A DNA stretch of 64,000 bases from Ailanthus altissimus (taxonomy: Eukaryota > Streptophyta > Magnoliopsida > Sapindales > Simaroubaceae), in contig OX327684.1 of assembly GCA_946807835.1 (NCBI GenBank), positions 31,060,501-31,124,500 of the forward strand. Reading direction: 5' to 3'. Positions 22,841 to 33,684 of this stretch are shown one piece after another. How positions within the stretch are numbered: the stretch's first letter is position 1; the number at the start of each line of letters is the position of its first letter. The notes below the pieces were generated by a model, which was given only the letters and a program-made list of their open reading frames with translations, made no database searches and had not been told where the DNA came from. A program made the position numbers and the translations under genes.

Positions 22841-25231
22841 ATGAGTATATTAGTATCCGCTCTGTAGTTTTGTTACTGACTTTTGTAAAAGGTGTAGATG
22901 AAAATCTCAAAATCTCCATAACTGGTTATGTAATCTTCTAGTTGGCAGGTGCTGATCTTTCCCGGGGAAACCCTTCCACACAAACCCTTGTGAACATTAT
23001 TGTAACATGGGTTTTTGATCAAATGCAGGAAGAAATTAGTTTCTTACTTGGTTCTTAACCTTTTTTTTTAATCAGAAGTCCTTTTCTTCACTTCTTTTCT
23101 TTCTTTGGGTTGGATTTCTCACATCTAGAGAATGATGCATCATATTTCTGACCCTTCATTTGTCCTACGTCTTTGTTTTTGTTGTCAAAGGAATGTGCAC
23201 TGATTTCGTTCAGATTTCAGAGTACCACAGGGAAGGTTTTTGAGGGCTAGGGTTTCCCTCCTTTCAGTGAACAATTAATGTAACCTTTCCAACTTTTCCT
23301 TGTCTGGGAAGCCGCAAAAACAAATTTTCTTTTCTTAAAAAAGGAGGTGGCAATTCGAATTTGGTGAGGTGAAATTAATGTTTCTATGGTGGAATATAAT
23401 ATTGAAGAATAACATAAACACACTAACCAATTATAGCCCGAGTTATTACCTTTTGCGAACACGAGCTTCAAAGTACCTCAGGCTTGGTTCTTTGAATAAT
23501 GGTGGTGGTGGGATTGGGAATGCGGTGCATCAAAAGAAAAAACGCATATGCAATATATGTATCCAGGCATTTAGAATACGCATAAATGTGGACGAGATGG
23601 CACATTAAACTATGCTGTTATTCCCGGAAATGCTTATATCTTACCACCGACAGTTTAACGAGGCAAATTCCTTTGCTGTTGGAGGGTGAAAATCAACAGC
23701 TTGCAACAATAATTTGCTGTTCATACATGCATTTGAGTAATTTGTTAATTTATGTCATAATTGACTAGTGGGAAGTCAGATGCTTCTTTATTATTTGTTC
23801 AATGCCCCTTATGTTCCTCCCAAAATATCCTCAGAACAGTCAAGTTTCTTTGAACCAAAACAAGACCAGCTCTTTCCACCAGGGGCCAGTAATACAATAA
23901 CATTGAGGATCAGGAAGTTGGTAATGTTTCATATAAACATCAACAATTGATAGTACGTGTCTGCACCGTAAATTAAGAAAATCTATCATCTCGGCTAAAT
24001 AACTCATTTTTCACTTTTTTTTTCCACCCGAGAATTAAAGCTTGCAACATAAGAAGAAGAATGGGATATTTTGCTCATCAACTTAAAAGCACCGGTTCCC
24101 AACGTTCCAAATTTCAACAGAAACAGCATAAAAGTACTTGATAAACCTCAGCCAACAGGCCGGTGCTTCAGGTAATTTTAATGTTTTCTTGTCTAGTTCA
24201 CACCCAGGACTCATGCGGAGCTTTAAGGAAGCCACTCGGAAAGCAATACATGTTTGTAAAAGGTAATTACTCTGTCGGGCCTTCTTAATAACATCAACAG
24301 TACTACCATTATGCAACCAGCCATACATCCTAGTCTTTCATTAGGGTCAATTTGTATGATTTATCATGAAGCAGTTTCTAAATTGCTTTTGCCCATACTT
24401 GATCTTCAAAACCTGCAGAAGTTGAAAAGCATCGACTCATTGTTTCAAAGGGCCCTGAAGAAACCTAGCTCATAACAGATGATATATTCATTGGTGGAAT
24501 ACAAATTCTATTTAGATAGCATAAGAATAAACATAAATCACTGTTTCACTTGCCACCTCATGTGGTGGTAGAGTTCAGTGGCATTCCATCAAAGCCTCCA
24601 CTTGGTAATCATGTTCATCTAATAACAATTAAACAGCACCAGTGTTGTATGGTACATCTCACAAAATGAAAAATAATCTTGGCAAACCTCAATCAGGTAT
24701 CCACAGGAGTCCAATATAAGTAAATCATCTAAACCATACTTCTTTAATGAAATAAATATAGATGACATAACATGAAGAAAAACCTCTTTAACATATGTTT
24801 CACTTTACAAAAGAATTTAGATGAGGTTTAAATTTAGATTTAAAGAAAATACCAAAGATCAAAATATCCACATGAACCAAAGATCTCTAAGACAAGTAAA
24901 GCAACCATGGGCAGTTCTTGCATAGTAGCACGTGCCATGCTTGAAGCTCCCAAGAATAGCAATGGGGATCATACCAGACACTTAGACAAACAAAGATCTA
25001 TTAACCTACCATATTTGTGCCTTGCTCAAAGAGAAAAGTAGATGCCTCCACAACCATCCCAGATTAGAATAGGAATGGTTTATATGTATTGCTAAGTTCA
25101 TTAGGAAAGATTAACATCAAGAATTCAAAAAACACTCTTTAGCCGCAAAGTCCATGTGACTCTTAACAATTAAGATAAAACTTTGCTCCTCAGAAGGGAT
25201 CAATTACAAAAAGTTTAACACTGATTACCTG
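22841..25231. other. intergenic between the WRKY and FCA-like genes
   Basis: WRKY 3' UTR (about 22841-23060), then spacer. The genes converge. The right part probably overlaps the FCA-like 3' UTR. No other gene was recognised. Confidence 0.5.
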
Positions 25232-25294
25232 TTAAACATAGGTTGGTTGAACTACAGAACTACTTTCCAACTGAACTTGCAGATGATCCAGTTC
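25232..25294 (-). other. possible alternative last exon of the FCA-like gene
   Basis: On the minus strand a good acceptor (cttttcag) precedes an in-phase 20-codon stretch, 'ELDHLQVQLESSSVVQPTYV', ending in TAA. It would join to the exon at 26310-26507 in frame. Its start resembles the C-terminal 'QELG' block of FCA proteins as I remember them. It may be an alternative terminal exon or a relic. Confidence 0.35.
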
Positions 25295-26077
25295 CTGAAA
25301 AGTCATAGTACACCAGATGAAGCCACCACTACTTCCACCTAGTTAATCAAAGTAGCAGCTCTCACTCTTTCTCTCTCTTTTTTTCTCTGAACACCAAATG
25401 TACAGGTTCCTAAATGGAAGTGGTATAATGGTTGATCAATCACCACAATGAGCCTACCACTAATATCCAAACTACTCTAATGGAATAAATCCAGCTTTCT
25501 ACCATAATAACCATCATCTTCATTGTAGAACATGGTAGAGAACATCATCCCATGCTTGGCCAAGCTGAAGGACTGATCACGTAATCGTGCAAGGTTGAAG
25601 TTCATATCATCAGATTATAAAACTAATCAACTAATATTGCACTCAGCAAGTTAGTGAAACTACATGCACACACACTATCCAAGGGCATGGGCATCTACCA
25701 TTACTTAGTGTCAAGTCCACTTCAGTAAGTTGTAGCTCAAAGGTAGAAATAAAAGCTTGTTAAGTTTGATAGCTGATGGAAGTGCAAATATTTTAAACAG
25801 AGAACATGAAATTTTAACACCAAAACTAAAAAAGTATTTGAGCAATTATATTCTCTAGGCATTAAAACTTGCAGCAAGGATAAAATCATCACAGAGATTA
25901 TATTCTTATGGACATTCTTTATGTGCGGTAAAAACTTCCATGAGAGGCTGGGCCATTCCACCCCATATGAAAGAAATGGCATGGTACCAATGAATTAAAT
26001 ATACTCAACACCTGAGATATTTAGCCCAAATAGTGCAAGTGGAAAAACGTACTCGTTTGCCATACACTTCCTGTTTG

Positions 26078-29000
26078 CTAGTTGTTAATTTGCATAGTTA
26101 AGGCCTCAGGCACAGTATGCTGCAGTATCAACACAATCAGAACAAGTAAGCAAACAAGATAATTCTTTCAACCAATATGGAACCATCCAAATTAGCTCTA
26201 GGCATTGCATCCAAGTCTTCCCTTGAACGGGTAGCAGAAGCATTCCTAATATTGTAATGCACAGAATTAAGTGCTAGAAATATTTAACCAACAATTAATT
26301 ATTTCTTACCGATGCAGACATGGAAGGTTGTTGAAGTTGTAGTTTTTTATGGAAGATATGTGTCTGAAGCTGCACCTCTTGGGTTTGAGCCACTTCTTTG
26401 GTAGAAGAATCCGAGGAGTGGCATGAGAGGTGCTGGTTTGTGTTTTGCAGGCTTTGGTGCTTCTGTAATTGTTGCTCAAATAAGATATATTCCTCGGGCT
26501 TATCCCACTACAGGTTAATTTTTAAAGATATTTGATTATATCATTTGCAAATAGTAGGCACAAGAAAGTTAATAAAAAGCAGAAAGCTTACTTTACTTTC
26601 ACATGTGACACAATTGAAATAGTACTTGAATCCATCAGGGCAGGTGTGTTCACTCCAATCACACTCTGGAGAAGCTCTTGTTTGGGGACTTTGAGATACT
26701 TTAGGAAGAGGTGAAGTGCGAGGATTGTGTCCAGTCTTCGGAGACTGCAGAAACACGAAATTGGCAGCAAACACCACTAAATACCAGCATAAACTCTCTA
26801 AATACCAGCATACAGCAATTAAATTAACAATTAAGAAACAAAATAAGGGCATTAACACACCTATTATATGGTGGCAATGCCTGTAAGCTGGTTTATATTC
26901 ACCAGCATTGACTGGCACCTAAAAGTTCTAAGATAGGTCAAATCTTGGCATATGGACCCACTCTTGGTAATAGGTTTACTTTGACAATCCTTATACGTTA
27001 AAGTTCATGATTTACAAAGATTAACATTCTGTTGTTTTCTATTTTCAACATTCATAAACATGTAATAAAAGGTTATGAGGAAAATAACATGAGGGTCTCA
27101 TCACATTCTGCGTGTGAACCAACTGGCTTGGATTCTCTTTTAAGTACAAAAAAAATCAATCATCATAGTACCTCCAACCTAGTGACTTGAGAATTTTTCT
27201 GCTGCTCTATATTTTGCGTCAATGGCTGTCTCATCTCAGAGAATGCTTGTTGAGATAATTGAGAAATTTGAGGTGGGGTGTGTTTCTGCTGTAATATCAC
27301 CTGGGACAACTGTGAAGGGGATTGCTGTTGAGAAGAATGTAATTGTTGCATGACAATAGGAGCAGCAGCTTCTTGGTTTGCCCAATTCGAACCAACTTGT
27401 GCCTGTGAATTATTGGAAATATGTTGCGAGGGATATGAAACATTAGGTAGTATTTGACCTCCTGTTGAATCACCAAAATTGGGTGCTGGCCTGAAAATAA
27501 ACCAAGGAAACCGGACATTCATTTAATATATGGATGTAAAACACTTTGAGAAGGCAATGAGAAAAATAAGGAACACAAAACATACCTAATGGGTTCTTGA
27601 AAATCGGGACCAAAACTTGGGTTACCAAATGCGTGATTTCCCCTGGAGAGAAGAGAGGAAGTGTCACAACTAGTAAACTGAATCTAACAATGACCTATAG
27701 CAACAAAGCTTGAAATCGCAAGCAGAAGCAGCCAATTGATTATGTTTACACAAATGAAAATTAAGAGCTGGTCTTCATTTGGTTTTAGCAATGAATGTAT
27801 TGCCTAATTAATGTATGCATCAACCTTCTTCTAAATCTCAGGACAGAAAGCCAATCAAAAGAATATTGTCAAGGTATATGTCCGTTTGTTCCTATATACA
27901 CATGCATTGAGTGAAGATATCAGACCAAAATTAACTTATGACACATTGATTATCAGGTAAATAGTTAACAAAGCACAATTTTAGAGAATATAAGCAATCA
28001 CAATTTCTATTTATTGTAAAAATGATATAATCAACCATTGACTAACAAATTTGGACAGTAATCTCTTTCTTCGGACTAATTAGATGACTTGTGGACTATA
28101 TGTTTACAATTGTATACAATGGCTACAAACTCACAATACTACAAAGTCATGGATACTACTCACAATATGTATAAAAATAAAAACGAAAAGAAACAAAACC
28201 TTAGTTCTGCAATCTTGGGTTTCTTGGGATCCGCAATGCGAACAACCAATGGCTGATCAGAACCCTAAAATGCAAAGGGCAAAAAAAAAAAAATTCAATA
28301 ACTGTCAAAGTATAATCAAAGAGGTAGTACATATGAAAAAGTAAATAAACTTTACTCTCATCGTCAAAGTTCCATTTAATCCTTTCATTGCTGCCATAGC
28401 CATTTCTCTATGAGAAAATTGAACAAATGCACATCCTTCAAAAAATATAAGTTATATCTCAAAACAAAGTCAAACTGAATGATCCATACAAATGCATGAA
28501 CTTTCAAATAATCATATACAAGAGTTAGAAAAGTATTCGCAAAAAAAGGCAGCAAAAAACAGAGGCATGTAGAAGGTCTTTGATGCATGAGTACCAATTC
28601 ATGCAGAACAATCATATAGAGATATCATGCAGCTTTGCTTAAGTTTTTGCTCTATTATCTCTTATTTATCCTTTATGTGAAAGCTACAAGCCAGCAGAGG
28701 GAAGGGTAGAAACATGATTACGGCAGCGATTTGAGTAACAAGGAAATCAGCAAATTGCAATAGTAAAATCCACCAAGCTCTTTTTTTCACAAACGGCAAC
28801 AGCAAAAACCACCATCCAATGTTCCAGTGTATGCAAGTATACGCTAAAACAAGTAGTAAGGAATTTAAAAGAAAAAAAGGGAAAAGGGGTCATGGGAGCT
28901 AAACAAACCGCGACTTTGCTTCAATTCATCACGCACAATATAGATATCTTCAATGTGACCATAGGGGGAAAATATCTGACATAGAAATATTCACACATAT

Positions 29001-32000
29001 TACTCAATGTCCTCAACAGTGGAGAGAAAAAGAGAGCCAGAGAGAGTGCATGTGAGATACAGAGAACTATAACCAAACTTAATTTTGAAACAAGAATGAA
29101 GAAGGATTGGTTTCCATGTAAGCAGTATCACAGAAGACCTGTTTGCTAATGTTGTGAAATACTGACATGCAGGCATGAACAATTGCACAAAGGTAGATTA
29201 TGCAGATGATTGAACTGCATTTCATTGAACACAACATGCGTGGAACCACAATCTTAGTTTTTTTCCCTAATGGTAAATACTTTAAAACTCTGGGACTGGC
29301 TTTTGGTTAAAACATGCAACAAAACCATTTCTTAATGAAAAAGATATATGCTCAAACCATGGTTTACTCAACCAATAAGCTATTGTGAGTTGCCACTATT
29401 CTGGGATCTGAAAACTAAACTTCAAGGATAACTCATTCTATTGACTTTGTATATCTTGTTCATCCCCTTGAGGACAGCCTATCATGTCTTGAGGCAACAA
29501 TTATTGTTTTTACAATCACAATTCTGCCTATGTACCATTCCATATTACACATATAGAAAGAAGACAAAACAGAGAAATGGGCAATTATTTAAAAAAACTC
29601 AGTCCAGATATAAAAGTTTTAGGCTTGGAACATACTTCCTCAATTTCCCTTTTTGTAGTTTGTTTGCTCAGACAGCCAACATACAACTTCTCCGGAGGAG
29701 CCACTACCATATGACAAAATGGAACATAGATTACTCAGAACGAATAATTAAAAGTCAGCGACATAAGCACGGAATAATAACATTTTGATAGCACAGATAT
29801 ACAAGAATGATGATGTAAGAACTTGTAGCGAAAACAAAAAGAAGCAGATACAATGTTGCCTCAACGCTAGGATTATAATCATTGCAGCAAGTCAAACAAT
29901 AAATAGAAATTAAGTACAGAAATTAAATTTCATCACAGAGACAATGGACTCATTTCACTAGAGCGCTCATTTTTATGCTACTTAAGGAAAAAGAATAGTT
30001 TATGCTGGCCAGAGTATGCACAAAATAAGGTCTGGTAGTTGTCCATAGAAGAGGTGCCCTAAATATTTTAAAGGCACGTCACAGTGCAAGAAACTTGGCA
30101 AGACATTCTGATTAGGATATGTGATTATGTAAAGCAACATGCACTTACCAGGGCGTTCCCTTTCCCCATCAGCAAATCTTACTTTGATGAAAGCCTGTTC
30201 CTGGAAAAGCATGTTTATTAATTATTACAAAAATGACAACCATGAGGCTTCTTAGTTGTTATCCTGGCAATTAAAGAACTCACCCCAGGAAATGTATACT
30301 GACTGTTTAGAGCTCTAATAGCCCTGCCAGCTTCCTCGAAGGTCATATATTTCACAAAGCAATAACCTGCAAAAAGTAAAGATTCACGTCGCATCCATTA
30401 AATTGCCACGATATCTTCCAAGCTATTGGCAGCAAAGCATCGTATCAGAACTAACATGTTCTAAATATAGAGATACATAAGAAAATACACAAGAGACATA
30501 GAGGAATTGCAAGAAGGAATATCACATTATTGTACACTGAAAGATTAATTCCCCTGGAATGCTCAAAAGAAAATTCAGAACAACCAGCAGCATAGAAGCC
30601 ATGAAGTGTGGTATTAAAACATAGAGCATTGCCACATCTAGGGAAATCATCCACAAAGCTTTCTGAAAATTAATGATATCAGTGACACAATAACATATTC
30701 TTCTACAGCAGTGAAACATCTTTTCTTTCTATAAATAGTAGAAATTATTCTTAAAAAAGTTGAAACAGGCTCAACCCGACACAAGAGAACTAGATAGAAG
30801 TCAAACTTTATAACAAATCACCAATTTTTAATCTTTATGAGAGCCACAGTAAATATCATAAGTTCATAACTAAGCAAATGCAAGTAAATGACCAAATATC
30901 TTTGGATTGATGAGATGAGTTGAGGGAGAGGCACTGTAAAAATTTACTCACAAGTTTAACCATACTTTAAATTAAAATCCTCAAAACAAAAATAGCTTCT
31001 TAGTGGAAAACAACACCAGCCAGCTGGTACATCCACTCCAACTCCAACTTTAATGTTAGCCCATCAATACTAATAAGAATAGACCAAGAAACTAAGGACC
31101 AAAACAATTGCAGCCTGTATGCTAACTTGCCACACAGAGACAATCATCACAAGTTAGTACGCTGATGTCAAAATCTCAATTTATTCATCATCCTTCTGAC
31201 AAACAAACCACCAACTGTTACAATGATCAGGGTCTTAGGATTGCTTTCTTTGTTAATTTCTTAACCATTTACTACTCTCACTTTTTGGGGTGAGAGGACT
31301 GCCTATTATACTGCTTGCACTTGGGGAAATCACATGAAGTATGATGTCTATACTACAAGAAGTAATCAGACTTCAAAATCATCTCATTATGGAGAGAACT
31401 CAGGTTATTCAAATGAGTGAACGTTTCACAGTTTTCTATTTGCTTTAAAAGGGAAAAAAAAAAAAGAAACAGAAAACTAAAATGCATGGTTGACATTGCT
31501 TTAGAACAGTGAAGTGTTATCGATTGAATAAAAATACTCCTTTCAGATAAAAAATAAACTTTTACAAAATCTTACATTCTAAAACAGCACAATTCAGATA
31601 GAAAAGTTAGAATCCGTCCAAGTTTTCGACCTAAACATCAGATTAGAGGTGCAATCTTCTGCATTAATGTATGAAGAAATACTAAGAAAACCAGAATTAA
31701 TTATACCTACAGATGAACCAAGCACTGTAGAACACTGAAAAAGTGATACCGATAGCACTCAATTTCCATGGGTTAACAGCTCGCATACCTTGTTGCTGCC
31801 CAGTTCTTTTGTCCCTAGGTAGAACAACCTCAATAACACTTCCATGTTCTTCAAACAAGGGGCGGATCTGATGAATAAGAAATAATATCAAAAGATTATA
31901 TAACTATTTATAGCGACAAGTAACACGATAAAAATCCAAAGGTTATATAGGAGTTAATGGTTCTAAGGATATTCAGCTAACAATTTGAGATAAAATGTAA

Positions 32001-32845
32001 AATCAAAGTCTTGCATGCATGTGCACTTCTTGCACTGTTCATTCGCAAGGATGTTTTCATATATGCAATACATAGAGATGGAAATCAGCTAGCATATAAA
32101 ATAAAATTGACATAAAACTGTATTTACACTTTTCTTTTCTAATTCTGCAGAAAACTTTCAGACAAATTGATCATACGAAGCCAATTGAACGACTTACATC
32201 TTCAACAGTTGCTGTTCTTGGAACAGGTGCAACGTAAAGTTTTGCCGGAATTCCACCGTCTATATGATCTAAGAAACATGTAGTAATGGACAAAAGTAAA
32301 GAGCTTCAGCAACGTTAGGGCAGCAAGTAAATTAAATAAACTAAGCTCCAATTATAAATTGAAAATCATTAACGTTTATCACGAGCAGAATTAAAAAGAT
32401 GAGAAAGGATTGCCATTGTGCTTATATTGTAGGCAAGTTATTTAAACTCATTCATTTCCCTCCATTTTAATGAAGTGCGAAAAGAGAAATACGAAGCAAA
32501 TTTCCTCATAAAACTCAATTTAGTGATAGTTATGTATTTTATACGATGCAAATTCGCAACTAAATGGTTAAAATTAAAATAATAATAATAAATGAATAAG
32601 CGAATACCTGGAGCAGGATGATGAAACCCTCGCTTCCGACCAGCAAAAGGAGGAGGCTGACAGCCAAAGAAATCATTCGGCTCGCCGTTCATTTGGTCGT
32701 ATTGCTGGCGCCGGCGGTGGTGGGGGCCGTTGTCGGAGAAATTAGGTCGGTGTTCGACGGAGGACCAAGAACAGGGATTGCCGGAATATGAATTAGGGTT
32801 AAACTCTTGATGATCACTTAAAAAGTCTCCTCCGTGCCTCTCCAT
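26078..32845 (-). CDS. FCA-like RNA-binding protein, two RRMs and a WW domain
   Basis: Modelled exons in transcript order: 32845-32608, 32268-32198, 31867-31789, 30366-30284, 30200-30149, 29703-29636, 28975-28909, 28435-28356, 28264-28200, 27642-27586, 27490-27172, 26744-26592, 26507-26310, 26119-26078. All have GT-AG borders and matching phases, giving 523 residues. RRM1 (about 89-170) has 'KLYVAPV' and 'GYCFVKY'; RRM2 (about 179-258) has 'KLYVGCL' and 'RGCAFVQF'. A Gln-rich stretch (about 320-390) and a WW domain (about 420-452, W423 and W445) follow. FCA proteins act in RNA 3'-end processing and flowering time. The length fits the shorter FCA-related paralogue (At2g47310, about 510 residues as recalled) rather than FCA itself. 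The exon 11/12 junction and the last exon are the least certain. A small extra exon near 26925 could not be fitted in frame. Confidence 0.88.
30367..31788 (-). other. long third intron of the FCA-like gene, inside RRM1
   Basis: At 1,422 nt this is the longest intron of the model and splits RRM1 directly after 'GQQQG'. In Arabidopsis FCA the third intron also interrupts RRM1 and holds the proximal polyadenylation site used for negative autoregulation. An AATAAA on the sense strand is present at 31185-31180. Whether it is used is unknown. Confidence 0.6.
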
Positions 32846-33129
32846 TTCGAAACCCTAATGCTTGAAAACGATGAAGTGAAAAAAGGTAATCAATGACAAT
32901 GAAGGCGCACGAGGACTGTGAAAACGAGCGCGAGAGTAATTGTACCAGAATCTTGATACTTTGGTCTTTGTGAGGGAAGAGAAAAATTGCCGTCCGTGGT
33001 TGGTTTATTATCGTGTTCGCGAGCGTACAGCGCTGTGTTAAGTCAGTGAAAATATGACCGTTGGATATGTTGAATTGGCAGATAAAATGGCCGGTCAACA
33101 TTTGAATTTACGGGGGTATTTTATATATT
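32846..33129 (-). promoter_or_regulatory. leader and proximal promoter of the FCA-like gene
   Basis: GC-richer 280 bp directly upstream of the start codon, with 'aaaccctaa' (a telo-box-like motif) near the ATG on the sense strand reading 'gggttt...' on the plus strand. No clear TATA box was seen. Confidence 0.4.
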
Positions 33130-33660
33130 TGAGATATTAACACTGTTACCCCATGCGGTTTACATAAATTATACTTTAATACCGACTTTTGTTTTAATTA
33201 TCACCTATTCTATTTAATTTGAAAGACATAATACCCTCATTTTTTAAGGATATTTTTATTATTTATGTGATAAAAAAATATTATTTTAAAATTATTTTTA
33301 TCTTTTAAATTAATTAAATAAGTAACAGTAATTAAAATCAAAATTACTATAAAAATGTAATTTATTAAACTTCAGAGGGTGACAATGTTAACATCTCTTG
33401 TACATTGATTTTGATAGCAACTTAGATTTTAATCACATTGTCACCCCTCTACTTAATTTGAATGATAAAAATACGTATATAATTATATTTTTTTATCACA
33501 TAAATAATTAAAATATTTTAAAAAAATGAGAATATTGTCATCTTTTAGTTAGGTAAAATATGCAATAGTGTAATTAAAATTAAAATCGCGCATTAATGTG
33601 TCATTTGTGTAATCCTCATGGGATGATAATGTACAATCAAAGTAGTGGATTTATACAAAT
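33130..33660. repeat. MITE-like inverted-repeat element
   Basis: The two halves are imperfect inverted copies: the left half carries 'gttacccc', 'tttacataaatta' and 'atttatgtgataaaaaaata', and the right half carries their complements ('atataattatatttttttatcacataaat', 'catgggatgataatg'). It has no coding capacity. A second related copy runs from about 33616 and is split by the solo LTR at 33685. Confidence 0.55.
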
Positions 33661-33684
33661 TATATTGTAGTTTTGGTTTTAATT

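Noticed and set aside
24083..24328. Distant relic of the last FCA exon on the minus strand
   Set aside because: A loose match to the 'caagaa...' start of the terminal block and a nearby stop were seen, but similarity is too weak to separate from chance.
26833..26934. An additional FCA-like exon encoding 'VPVNAGEYKPAYRHC'
   Set aside because: The acceptor is good, but the only strong donor (AATAG|gtgtgt) gives a phase that does not fit the next exon. A 16-nt version could fit only with another donor upstream, so it was left out of the model.
26078..32845. The gene as FCA itself
   Set aside because: The domain order is that of FCA, but the N-terminus lacks the long Gly-rich region, the protein is about 220 residues shorter than FCA, and the neighbours point to the FCA-related locus near WRKY23.
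33130..33660. MITE with defined termini
   Set aside because: The inverted halves are clear, but I could not fix terminal repeats or a target duplication, so only a MITE-like repeat is claimed.
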